From RGIG9115 sp045648165 (lineage in GTDB: Bacteria > Bacillota > Clostridia > UBA1381), in assembly GCA_045648165.1 (NCBI GenBank), contig JAZRNL010000037.1, forward strand, positions 5,920 through 69,919: DNA of 64,000 nucleotides. The letters are read 5' to 3'. The translations under genes and the position numbers were made by a program. Shown one piece after another: positions 8,166-16,158 of the stretch (the first letter of the stretch is position 1; each line of letters opens with the position of its first letter). A model generated the notes under the pieces. The model was not told where the DNA came from, did not search any database, and was given only the letters and a program-made list of their open reading frames with translations.

Positions 8166-9599
8166 TTAAATTCTTCCGTAAAGCTCATTCCATTTTTTGA
8201 ACTTTGATTTATCAATTGTGTTTAGTTGCTCTTTTGTTATACGATAGCTCCAGTTTCCATCTGCTCTGCCCGGGGTGTTCAGCCTTGTGTCGCTTCCGTA
8301 AAGCAGCAAATCCTGAATAGGCAGGATAAGAAGTCCTGCGTGGCTTGCAAACATGGTTCGGAGAATTTCGTTATAACAAGAGTCCCAGTTTTCGCCGGTG
8401 AAGCCGCAATATTCAAGAACTTTTTTACGTGTATTGTCGTCAAGCTCCCATATGTATCCAAGCAGTGTGTTATTATCGTGGGTACCGGTGTATGCAACTG
8501 AATTGTTAATAAAATTATGGGGAAGGTGGGGAGATGTATTGTCGCTTAAAAATCCAAACTGGAGAACTCTCATTCCCGGCAGACCGCTATCAGCAACCAG
8601 ATTTCGTACATCGTCGGTTATATCTCCCAAATCCTCAGCAATCAGTATAGCATTTCCGGCAGCTTGTTTAAGTGCATTTACAAGTTCTATTCCCGGTCCT
8701 TTTTTCCACTCGCCGTTTCGTGCATTTTTTGCATCTGCAGGTATACTGAAGTACGATTCAATACCTCTGAAATGGTCTATTCTCACCCCGTCAAAAACAT
8801 TAGTCATAAACTTTATACGTTCACACCACCAACTATAGCCGTCGGTTTTCATTCTATCCCAATTATATATGGGATTTCCCCAGAGTTGACCGTCTTCGCA
8901 GAAATAGTCAGGCGGCACTCCGGCCACACATCGGGGGCGTCTTTCCTCTGTAAGCTGAAACTGATTGGGGTTTGCCCAAACATCTGAGCTTTCAAGGTCT
9001 ACGTATATTGGTATATCACCTATTATTGAAATCCCCTTACTGTTGGCATACTGCTTTATTTTAGCCCATTGTGTAAAGAATGTGTACTGAATAAAATACC
9101 ATATATACAAAGTGTGTGCATCAGGCTCCGGATTTTCAAAATCCTGCCAGGATTTTCCGTGGTTTGATTTTCGGAGTGCCATATATCTGCAAAATAGTTC
9201 TGTTTGAGGATTTTTTTTCATAAATGATAGGAGCTTCTCGCCTTCTTTAAAGCGCATTGCTGCCTTTTCGAGGAGTTCTATACGTTCTGCCTTTAATCTG
9301 TCGAACTCACAAATATATGGTGTTTTCTGACGTGCACTCTCCAGCTCCTCCTTTGTTATAAGTCCATCTTCAAATAGAGTTGGTAAATCTATAAAAAATG
9401 GATTACCACTGAAAGCGCTGAATGATTTATAAGGTGAGTTACATTCATCCGGAATGCAAAAAGGCAATACTTGCCACACACCAAATCCACATTCTGCAAG
9501 AAAATCTATCCATTCCTTTGCTTCACTTCCAAATGAGCCTTCGGAATAATCTCCCCACAAAGAGGAGATATGCATTAATACACCGCTTTTTCTATCCAT
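8166..9599 (-). CDS. malQ: 4-alpha-glucanotransferase (amylomaltase)
   Basis: GH77 enzyme that transfers alpha-1,4-glucan segments between maltooligosaccharides, used in maltodextrin or glycogen turnover in the cytoplasm. 477 aa. The N-terminal SGVLMHISSLWG and VLPFCIPDECNSPYKSFSAF are family hallmarks. The nucleophile is in GVRIDHFRGIESYF, the acid/base Glu in LIAEDLGDIT, and the transition-state Asp in YTGTHDNNTLLGY. The length is slightly short for MalQ (about 490-500) but all catalytic blocks are intact. The ribosome site is AAAAGGAAGG. No other glycogen gene is next to it, so it stands as a monocistron ending in the shared terminator. Confidence 0.97.
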   Translation of the reverse strand: MDRKSGVLMHISSLWGDYSEGSFGSEAKEWIDFLAECGFGVWQVLPFCIPDECNSPYKSFSAFSGNPFFIDLPTLFEDGLITKEELESARQKTPYICEFDRLKAERIELLEKAAMRFKEGEKLLSFMKKNPQTELFCRYMALRKSNHGKSWQDFENPEPDAHTLYIWYFIQYTFFTQWAKIKQYANSKGISIIGDIPIYVDLESSDVWANPNQFQLTEERRPRCVAGVPPDYFCEDGQLWGNPIYNWDRMKTDGYSWWCERIKFMTNVFDGVRIDHFRGIESYFSIPADAKNARNGEWKKGPGIELVNALKQAAGNAILIAEDLGDITDDVRNLVADSGLPGMRVLQFGFLSDNTSPHLPHNFINNSVAYTGTHDNNTLLGYIWELDDNTRKKVLEYCGFTGENWDSCYNEILRTMFASHAGLLILPIQDLLLYGSDTRLNTPGRADGNWSYRITKEQLNTIDKSKFKKWNELYGRI

Positions 9600-9663
9600 C
9601 TATGTAAGTCCTTCCTTTTAGTATATTAAGCAGTATATCACAAAGAGCTTAAAAAATCAACAG

Positions 9664-9933
9664 TTACCGGATTTTAAATTTTTCGTCCATATATTCCATA
9701 ACTGCATCTTTCATGGATAGCGGTGTTACATTGTTCTTGAATAGGTAGGCAAGAAGTGTGACTGCATTTGTTTCGTAGGGGAAAATTCCTGAAATTTGTG
9801 CAGTGTAAGAAGCATTGTTTCTTTCTGAGGTTAACATAATTCCGTAATAGGATAAGCCGTGTATGGTTTCGGCTGTTAAGTAGTATTTCACAGTATATCC
9901 GTCCAATTCTGTTGTATTGTACAGTGTTTTCAT
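9664..9933 (-). CDS. Small conserved protein, possibly DUF6514 family
   Basis: 89 aa protein of unknown function. The start at 9933 is chosen because AAGGAGAG lies just before it and because the longer reading frame to 9993 would overlap the promoter at 9965-9993. The sequence has alternating beta strands (DGYTVKYYLTAE, YGIMLTSERN) followed by a helix and the end TPLSMKDAVMEYMDEKFKIR. This resembles the small clostridial proteins grouped as DUF6514, a call made from memory. It has no signal peptide or membrane segment. It is monocistronic under a strong promoter. Confidence 0.75.
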   Translation of the reverse strand: MKTLYNTTELDGYTVKYYLTAETIHGLSYYGIMLTSERNNASYTAQISGIFPYETNAVTLLAYLFKNNVTPLSMKDAVMEYMDEKFKIR

Positions 9934-9964
9934 AATATTTGCTCTCCTTATTGATTTTGTAACT

Positions 9965-9993
9965 ATTTTAGTATTTTTGACGGATTTTGTCAA
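9965..9993 (-). promoter_or_regulatory. Sigma-A promoter, minus strand
   Basis: Read on the minus strand: TTGACA (9993-9988), 17 bases, TAAAAT (9970-9965). It drives the 89-residue protein and fixes its start at 9933. Confidence 0.85.
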
Positions 9994-10237
9994 ATGCGGA
10001 CAATTAAATAATAATGATATATATTCTGTTATTATTTTATGTTTTTTTTAGTAGTAATATGATTATTAACAAGAATTTATTGGTGATAATGCATAATTAT
10101 GTAAACCTATAGAAATATAAATGTATTCCTTACAACATAAAACGATATAGTTTTAAAAGCTCTTTAAAATTTTGTTATAATATGTATTTTGTATTAAATA
10201 TATTTTAACTTGTCCCCATTTTTGTTTATGATAAACG

Positions 10238-10266
10238 TTGACACTAAAAAACAACAGTGATATAAT
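10238..10266 (+). promoter_or_regulatory. Consensus sigma-A promoter for coaX
   Basis: TTGACA (10238-10243), exactly 17 bases, TATAAT (10261-10266), a full consensus match. The transcript would have a leader of about 100 bases before coaX, containing a small hairpin (AGTGT-ACACT near 10280). The preceding 10000-10230 is AT-rich and I see nothing else in it. Confidence 0.92.
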
Positions 10267-10371
10267 ATTACGTGTAGAGAGTGTGTGGATACACTTTTGT
10301 GGTGCTCAATATGTTTACTGGTTACGGTACGAAGGTGCCTGTATAATTAAACTGATACGGAGTGATTTTTT

Positions 10372-11136
10372 GTGATACTGACTCTTGATGTTGGAAATAC
10401 AAATATAGTTATCGGCGGATTTTTGAAAGACGAGCTTGCTTTTGTTTCAAGGATTGCAACAGATACAAAAAAAACAGAGGATGAATATGCAGTACTTTTT
10501 AAAAATATTGCCGAGCTTCATAGCATAACCGGAGCAGAGGTTACAGGAGCTATTATCTCTTCGGTTGTTCCGCCTCTTACAAATACGTTAAAGCTCGCCC
10601 TTTCATCTGTTTTTGGAGTAACTGCTCTTGTGGTAGGCCCCGGTATAAAAACAGGAATTAATATAAAGTGCGACAATCCTGCCTCTGTTGGTGCAGACCT
10701 TATATGTGCCTGTGTTGCTTCGCATTATATATATGGAAGTCCTTCTTTAATCGTTGATATGGGAACTGCCACAAAAATGATGGTGGTAGATGAAACGGGG
10801 ACATTTACTGGTGCGGCTATAATCCCGGGTGTAAATATTGGGCTTAAAGCATTGGCAAGCGGTACGGCGCAGCTTCCGCAGATAAGCCTGGAAGCTCCAA
10901 AATCCGTTGTCGGGAAAAATACCATAGACTGTATGCGCTCAGGCGTTGTTTTCGGTAATGCCTGTATGATAGACGGAATGATAGAACGGTTTAATAAGGA
11001 AGTGGGAGAAGAGCTTCGCGTTATTGCAACAGGCGGCCTTGCAGAGGCTATTGTTCCTTATTGCAAAGCTGTAACTACACTTGATAAAGACCTTTTGCTT
11101 AAAGGGCTATATATAATATATAAAAAGAATCTATGA
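10372..11136 (+). CDS. coaX: Type III pantothenate kinase
   Basis: Phosphorylates pantothenate, the first step of coenzyme A synthesis. 254 aa of the ASKHA fold: the phosphate-1 motif DVGNTNI is at residues 5-11, SSVVPPLT near 61, the catalytic VGADLI near 107 and the phosphate-2 motif VDMGTATKM near 127. It starts with GTG at 10372, preceded by CGGAGTG. Type III enzymes are not inhibited by CoA and have high ATP Km, as known for the family. An ECF S component follows after a structured 260-base leader, suggesting that uptake and phosphorylation of pantothenate are linked. Confidence 0.97.
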   Translation: MILTLDVGNTNIVIGGFLKDELAFVSRIATDTKKTEDEYAVLFKNIAELHSITGAEVTGAIISSVVPPLTNTLKLALSSVFGVTALVVGPGIKTGINIKCDNPASVGADLICACVASHYIYGSPSLIVDMGTATKMMVVDETGTFTGAAIIPGVNIGLKALASGTAQLPQISLEAPKSVVGKNTIDCMRSGVVFGNACMIDGMIERFNKEVGEELRVIATGGLAEAIVPYCKAVTTLDKDLLLKGLYIIYKKNL

Positions 11137-11238
11137 TGTTCGGGCTTATAAAGAGCCTTGACATAAATAAATGCGTTGTATCACTATCCGAATTCATCAA
11201 CACTAAAGGCGGTTTTTTATTTGTAAAAAATCCTTAGA

Positions 11239-11347
11239 CCTGAAATTTTTAGAATTATGCGCATATTTTGGTGCGGAGGATGTAGGAAGGCTTGGTGCCT
11301 TTCAAAGAAGACAAGCCGAAAAAGGCCGTGATTCTAAATATTTCAGG
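11239..11347 (+). ncRNA. Candidate structured leader RNA (possible riboswitch)
   Basis: CCTGAAAT (11239-11246) pairs with ATTTCAGG (11340-11347), and after a single T/T mismatch TTTAGAAT (11248-11255) pairs with ATTCTAAA (11331-11338). This makes a 16-bp closing helix around 75 bases. Inside, GGAAGGC/GCCTTTC and the competing GGCTTG/CAAGCC pairings are possible. The domain ends about 50 bases before the ribosome site of the ECF S component. No U-tract terminator follows, so any control would act on translation. I could not match it to THF, TPP, FMN, lysine, cobalamin or preQ1 consensus. A TTGACA at 11158 may start the transcript, though its -10 is poor. Confidence 0.55.
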
Positions 11348-11400
11348 CGTCTTTAGTGTTGTTGGATTCGGCTGAAGAACGACAGCAAGGAGGAATTTTT

Positions 11401-11994
11401 ATGAAAAAGACAGGTATGTCTACAAAAAAGCTCGTTTTGGGTGCGATACTCACTGCTCTTGTGGTATTGCTTCAATTCCTGGGCAGCTTTATCAAACTCG
11501 GACCTTTTTCCGTGTCATTAGTGCTGATACCCATAGTAATCGGTGCGGCAACTTGCGGAGCGGGAATCGGTGCATGGCTTGGGCTTGTTTTTGGTATAAC
11601 AGTGCTCTGGTCGGGAGACGCGGCGACGTTTCTTGCAGTTAACGTGCCGGGAACTGTTATAACAGTAATTGTAAAGGGCGTTTTGTGCGGAATTTTAGCG
11701 GCGCTTGCATACAAAGCATTTTATAAGCTTTTCAGCTCAAAAATGGGTGATAATGCACAGTATGTTGCAGTAGTTGCTTCTGCAGTTGCATGTCCTTTAG
11801 TAAACACAGGTGTGTTTCTTATAGGCTGTTATCTCTTCTTTATGGAAACGATAACCAAGTGGGCGGGAAGCGACAGTGTGGCTCACTACATAATTTTCGT
11901 TCTTGTGGGCGGAAATTTCGTGTTTGAACTTATAACAAATATGATTCTTAGTCCGGCAGTATCGAGAATACTTAATATTAAGAGTAAAATTTGA
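11401..11994 (+). CDS. ECF transporter S component (probable pantothenate)
   Basis: 197 aa integral membrane protein with six hydrophobic segments. It has the short polar N-terminus (MKKTGMSTKKLVLGAIL) of ECF substrate-binding S components, which capture a vitamin and work with a shared EcfAA'T energising module. The position right after coaX suggests pantothenate (PanT-like), an inference from context; the S family diverges too much for a secure ligand call. A strong AAGGAGGAATTTTT precedes the ATG at 11401. No EcfA or EcfT gene is in this window, as usual for group II systems. A candidate structured leader lies upstream. Confidence 0.85.
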   Translation: MKKTGMSTKKLVLGAILTALVVLLQFLGSFIKLGPFSVSLVLIPIVIGAATCGAGIGAWLGLVFGITVLWSGDAATFLAVNVPGTVITVIVKGVLCGILAALAYKAFYKLFSSKMGDNAQYVAVVASAVACPLVNTGVFLIGCYLFFMETITKWAGSDSVAHYIIFVLVGGNFVFELITNMILSPAVSRILNIKSKI

Positions 11995-11996
11995 CG

Positions 11997-12025
11997 AAAA
12001 AGGCGTTGCAATGCAACGCCTTTTT
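11997..12025. terminator. Bidirectional terminator
   Basis: AAAAAGGCGTTGCA pairs with TGCAACGCCTTTTT, with poly-A and poly-T ends serving both strands. It lies between the convergent ECF gene and the next minus-strand gene. Confidence 0.9.
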
Positions 12026-12896
12026 AAATCTGAAAAATTGTATCGTTTCCTGTAATGGTAAGCTTTCCTCTTTTTCTTTCTCCTACATAATCGGGGCAAT
12101 ATGCGATAACATTATTTGCTTTCACGGCGGATGAAACGGTGTATATTTCCCTAAGTGATACATGAGGTGAAAATAATACGTCGGGGATTACAGGGCGCAA
12201 CGGATATCTGCTTGTATCTGCTGTGATAATTACAGGGGGAAGCTTTTCGTATTGGGATAAAGGCTTTATGGCTTTTGAAAAAACAGTGTAGTTATTTTTC
12301 AGATATAGGCATGCCGCCTCCAGGGCAGTGTGGTCAATTCCCACTGTATCGTCGGGAGCGTAGAGATTAAAACTGCTTATTACTTCTAAAAAACGTGAAA
12401 AATCAGAAATCTCCACAGTGAATTCAGGAATGGTATTCATTAAGGATGTAAGAGGTGTTTGTTTCCCTGCATTTATAATAAGGGTATCGCATGGGGGAAT
12501 TAACTCAGGAGCAGGTAATGCTCCTGTTGCATATACAATAATATTATTATCCCGTTCCAATATTATCAAACTGCTCCCAGAGTGAGATTTAAATTCAATA
12601 AAGGAGAAGTCCAATATCTTTTTTCTATGCTTTCGGAGAGTATGTTTTTCTTCTAATGTACAACCTATTATAAATTCTTCCTCTAAGGATGTATGTAAGG
12701 TAAGCTCTTTTATGTTTTCAGGTACAAACACAGGTAATTTGTGTTTACAGAGTGAACTGTTCAAGTTATGGATATTGGAAATCAAAAAAGCATCGGAGCT
12801 ATCTGAAAATTCCTTTGTGGGATCAATTATAATTTCAAAGCTATCTATTATAAGCCGTAACCCATTCTCAGTGGTATTTAATATAATTCCTGACAT
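12024..12896 (-). CDS. Degenerate metallo-beta-lactamase-like protein (hypothetical)
   Basis: 290 aa with no secure family. The start at 12896 has GAAGGG five bases upstream. The N-terminal pattern, two beta strands (LRLIIDSFEIIIDPTKEF) then SDAFLISNIHNLNSS, mimics the opening of metallo-beta-lactamase exonucleases ('...IDPG...D.v.lTHaHlDH'), but the HxHxDH metal motif is absent. Later parts with alternating strands (LIILERDNNIIVYATGALPA, DTLIINAG, PVIITADTSRYP) fit a beta-CASP-like or MBL sandwich. It is probably a catalytically dead relative with a structural or regulatory role; this is inference. It has no signal peptide. It lies downstream of the membrane protein gene on the same strand. 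Confidence 0.6.
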   Translation of the reverse strand: MSGIILNTTENGLRLIIDSFEIIIDPTKEFSDSSDAFLISNIHNLNSSLCKHKLPVFVPENIKELTLHTSLEEEFIIGCTLEEKHTLRKHRKKILDFSFIEFKSHSGSSLIILERDNNIIVYATGALPAPELIPPCDTLIINAGKQTPLTSLMNTIPEFTVEISDFSRFLEVISSFNLYAPDDTVGIDHTALEAACLYLKNNYTVFSKAIKPLSQYEKLPPVIITADTSRYPLRPVIPDVLFSPHVSLREIYTVSSAVKANNVIAYCPDYVGERKRGKLTITGNDTIFQI

Positions 12897-12983
12897 ATAA
12901 TCCCTTCTTTCATAACTATTATACATCATGAAACTGTCCTAAAAACCGTACAATAAAAAAGATTTAGCATATGCCGAAACTTT

Positions 12984-14171
12984 TTATGCATTTATATAAC
13001 AAAGAATTGTTCCTGTAACATTTATGAGAATTCCGTACAGTGTTATAAGTGACAATCCTGCAGGATAGCTTTCTTTGCGGATATCGGACATTGCGATTAT
13101 TATGAGCGCAAGTGGCAGGCAATCGTTTGTGTAGCGGTTGCCGAATTGCCAACCTCCCATTGTTTTGTGAAGTGTGATTACAAAAAGCTCCGCTAATATG
13201 GTTATAAGTGCGGTTGTACGTATTTTCCTGTTAAATTTAAAGTTTTTGCAATAGCAGTAAATTGCATATGCAAATACAGGGCTTGCAATAAAAAGGTTCA
13301 TTCCATCGAACTTCGGGAACTTGAAACTTCCGTCGGGGAGAATTTCAGGCATCTTTATAAGTGAATATAAATTGTTTTTAAGGTAGGAAATATGAAATTG
13401 CCCGTTAGCGGAGTTAGTAAATTCGGGAAGATACGTGTGACCGAATTCAAAAATGTTTCCAAATCTTGCATAGTTTAGCCACATATATATAAGTCCTACT
13501 ATAACTGCTCCGCTTAAAATGTAGGGTTTTTTAAAAAAGATACTATAATCCTTACGATCCCGGCAGAGTATCATACAAAGGAGAGGGAAATACAAAATCT
13601 GAAATGGTCTGCAGCCTATGGCAAACGCCCAGAACAAAAAGCACAGGAAGTTTTTTTTCTTGAGCGCAAAATATAAAGCTGCTACCGTTAATGTAAAGCA
13701 CATATTCTGCGCTATAAACCATACCCAAGGCGTAACCGTAACCAATAACATATTAGAGCCACAGCTCATGGCAAGGCTTAGCACAAACGAAAATTTTTGA
13801 CTTAATCCTGCAGTTTTGCATACACTGTAGCAGAGCGTTGCACCGGCAATTGCAAAGGCAAGGGATATAATCCCTTCCGGCACCGGAATTCCCGGCAGTA
13901 CAAACAAAAAGTAAAACATAGCCGGAAACTGGGGAAAGCTTACGAAAAATCTGTTGTCATATTCCGCAAGCTCAAGATGCTCAAATCCTCGTCCTAAGTC
14001 AAAACTTCCGTCTTTCCAGGCTTCTGCCTGGAGCACGTATGAGTTATATGGGTTGGGAGCAAAAGGGGAGTTCCCGGCAAATATCCATATAACACAGTGA
14101 ACAATTAATAACGCGGCGGCGATATACAAATATGTTTTATCGCCGCCGAATATTTTTGATTGTTTGTTCAT
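12984..14171 (-). CDS. Polytopic membrane protein, GT-C glycosyltransferase-like
   Basis: 395 aa with about nine to ten hydrophobic segments. The first membrane helix (residues 13-31) is followed by a long extracellular loop with NSPFAPNPYNSYVLQAEAW, which resembles the first loop of GT-C membrane glycosyltransferases where a catalytic acid lies. AIGCRPFQILYFPLL is a further GT-C-like segment. Substrate unknown. Its ATG overlaps the ychF stop codon by one base (TAATG), so it is translationally coupled to ychF although the functions look unrelated. No terminator separates them. Confidence 0.65.
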   Translation of the reverse strand: MNKQSKIFGGDKTYLYIAAALLIVHCVIWIFAGNSPFAPNPYNSYVLQAEAWKDGSFDLGRGFEHLELAEYDNRFFVSFPQFPAMFYFLFVLPGIPVPEGIISLAFAIAGATLCYSVCKTAGLSQKFSFVLSLAMSCGSNMLLVTVTPWVWFIAQNMCFTLTVAALYFALKKKNFLCFLFWAFAIGCRPFQILYFPLLCMILCRDRKDYSIFFKKPYILSGAVIVGLIYMWLNYARFGNIFEFGHTYLPEFTNSANGQFHISYLKNNLYSLIKMPEILPDGSFKFPKFDGMNLFIASPVFAYAIYCYCKNFKFNRKIRTTALITILAELFVITLHKTMGGWQFGNRYTNDCLPLALIIIAMSDIRKESYPAGLSLITLYGILINVTGTILCYINA

Positions 14172-15265
14172 TATACGTTAAAGCGGAAAAGAACTATATC
14201 TCCGTCTTTCATAACATAGTCCTTACCCTCGGAGCGGACAAGCCCCTTTTCCTTTGCCGCTGCCATTGTTCCGCAATCCATAAGGTCGTTGTATGCAACA
14301 ACCTCTGCGCGGATAAATCCTCGTTCAAAGTCTGAATGAATTTTACCTGCCGCCTGTGGTGCTTTAGTCCCGTTTGTGATAGTCCATGCACGGACTTCCG
14401 GCTCACCAGCGGTTAAGTAGCTTATAAGACCGAGAAGTTTATAGCTTGCACGGATTAAACGGTCAAGACCTGATTCTGACATGCCAAGCTCTTCAAGGAA
14501 CATCTGTTTTTCCTCGCCTTCAAGCTCAGAAATTTCCTCTTCTATACGCGCAGAAACTACCATAACTTCGGAGTTTTCCTCTGCCGCAAATTCCTTTACA
14601 CGGTTAACAAATGCATTATTCTCAATATCATTTGCCATATCGCCCTCTGCCACGTTTGCCGCATATATAACAGGCTTCATTGAAATCAGGGCAATTTCTT
14701 TCATGATAGCCGATTCTTCGGGAGTATAGTCAAGGCTTCTCGCAGGCTTGCCCTCTTCAAGAGTTGCTTTTACGCGTTCCAATAAAGCAAGCTCTGCAGC
14801 GAGAGTTTTGTCGCCTTTCATAGCCTTTTTAGTTCTGTCAATTCTGCGTTCAATCATTTCCACGTCGGAGAAAACGAGCTCAAGATTGATTGTTTCAATA
14901 TCACGTATGGGGTCAATTGTACCTTCAACGTGAGTAATATTTGTATCTTCAAAGCATCTTACGACGTGAACTATTGCATCTACTTCACGGATATGTGAAA
15001 GGAACTTGTTTCCAAGGCCTTCGCCCTTGCTTGCGCCCTTAACAAGGCCTGCAATATCAACGAATTCAATATATGCACGTGTTATCTTTTTAGGGTTGTA
15101 CATCTCAGCTAAACGGTCAATTCTCTCGTCAGGAACGTCAACCACACCCACGTTTGGCTCAATTGTGCAAAACGGGTAGTTGGCAGATTCCGCGCCTGCC
15201 TTTGTTATTGCATTAAAAAGGGTGGATTTTCCAACATTCGGAAGTCCGACTATACCCAGCTTCAT
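14171..15265 (-). CDS. ychF: Redox-regulated ATPase YchF (OLA1 family)
   Basis: 364 aa. Obg-related P-loop protein that binds ribosomes and hydrolyses ATP in preference to GTP, because its G4 motif is altered (NVAE in place of NKxD). The Walker A GLPNVGKST begins at residue 7 when translation starts at 15265. That start is favoured by GGAGG eight bases upstream; the in-frame ATG at 15283 has no site. The switch region VDIAGLVKGASKGEGLGNKFL and the C-terminal TGS-like domain (AWTITNGTKAPQAAGKIHSD) are intact. It is followed without a gap by a membrane protein gene and is divergent from a two-component system. Confidence 0.96.
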   Translation of the reverse strand: MKLGIVGLPNVGKSTLFNAITKAGAESANYPFCTIEPNVGVVDVPDERIDRLAEMYNPKKITRAYIEFVDIAGLVKGASKGEGLGNKFLSHIREVDAIVHVVRCFEDTNITHVEGTIDPIRDIETINLELVFSDVEMIERRIDRTKKAMKGDKTLAAELALLERVKATLEEGKPARSLDYTPEESAIMKEIALISMKPVIYAANVAEGDMANDIENNAFVNRVKEFAAEENSEVMVVSARIEEEISELEGEEKQMFLEELGMSESGLDRLIRASYKLLGLISYLTAGEPEVRAWTITNGTKAPQAAGKIHSDFERGFIRAEVVAYNDLMDCGTMAAAKEKGLVRSEGKDYVMKDGDIVLFRFNV

Positions 15266-15471
15266 ATATTTATCCTCCAACATCAGATATTATAATGGTT
15301 AATTTGCTAAAAAACACCTTAATTATGAATTTTTTATTAATTTTATTATATAATATTATAAAAAATTTATCAAGTGTATTTATTATTTTTTGCCTTTATG
15401 ATATAATAAACTTATAGAATATATGTAAAATTATAAAATTTAACCATTAATATACGAAAGGAGAAATTCAT

Positions 15472-16158
15472 ATGGCTAATAATAAGGTTCTGATTGTAGA
15501 TGATGATACACATATTGCTGAACTTATAAGATTGTACTTAGAAAAAGAAGGATACAAAACCTCTGTAGCTTCCGACGGTGCTAAGGCACTTAAGATGTTT
15601 AAAGAGGATGCACCCTCAATTGTGATTTTAGACATTATGATGCCGGAGATGGATGGATGGCAGGTTTGCCGTGAAATCAGAAGAATAAGCAATATCCCCA
15701 TAATTATGCTCACTGCAAAGGGCGAAACCTTTGATAAGGTGCTGGGTCTTGAGCTTGGCGCCGACGATTATATGGTAAAGCCTTTTGAACCAAAGGAGCT
15801 TGTGGCTCGTGTTAAGGCAGTGCTTCGCCGATTTGAAGCAAAAGACACGCAAACTGTGAAAGAAATTGTGTTCCCCAATCTTTCAATAAATCTTTCAAAC
15901 TATGAGCTTAAAATAACAGGAAATATTATTGAAATTCCCCCTAAAGAGCTGGAACTTCTCTACTTCTTAGCTTCGAACCCTAACCGTGTATACACTCGTG
16001 AACAGCTTCTTGAAGAGGTATGGGGGTTTGACTATTTCGGAGATTCCAGAACCGTTGACGTTCATGTAAAGCGCCTCCGTGAAAAGCTTGAAGGCGTGGA
16101 GGGTAACTGGCAACTCAAAACCGTATGGGGAGTAGGCTATAAGTTTGAGGTAAGATAA
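15472..16158 (+). CDS. OmpR/PhoB-family response regulator
   Basis: 228 aa. The receiver domain has the acidic pocket DDD at residues 10-12, the phosphoacceptor Asp54 in VILDIMMPEMDGW, and Lys of VKPFEPKEL. The C-terminal winged helix (about 130-228) includes PPKELELLYFLASNPNRVY, the recognition helix DSRTVDVHVKRLREKL and the wing VWGVGYKFEV. It is therefore a DNA-binding regulator. AAAGGAG precedes the ATG. Its stop directly abuts the start of the cognate kinase. The regulon is not visible; a RodA-like gene follows but has its own promoter. Confidence 0.96.
   Translation: MANNKVLIVDDDTHIAELIRLYLEKEGYKTSVASDGAKALKMFKEDAPSIVILDIMMPEMDGWQVCREIRRISNIPIIMLTAKGETFDKVLGLELGADDYMVKPFEPKELVARVKAVLRRFEAKDTQTVKEIVFPNLSINLSNYELKITGNIIEIPPKELELLYFLASNPNRVYTREQLLEEVWGFDYFGDSRTVDVHVKRLREKLEGVEGNWQLKTVWGVGYKFEVR

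Noticed and set aside
11239..11347. Assignment of the leader to a THF (folT), lysine or TPP riboswitch
   Set aside because: The conserved cores of these classes are not present; only the generic closing helix fits.
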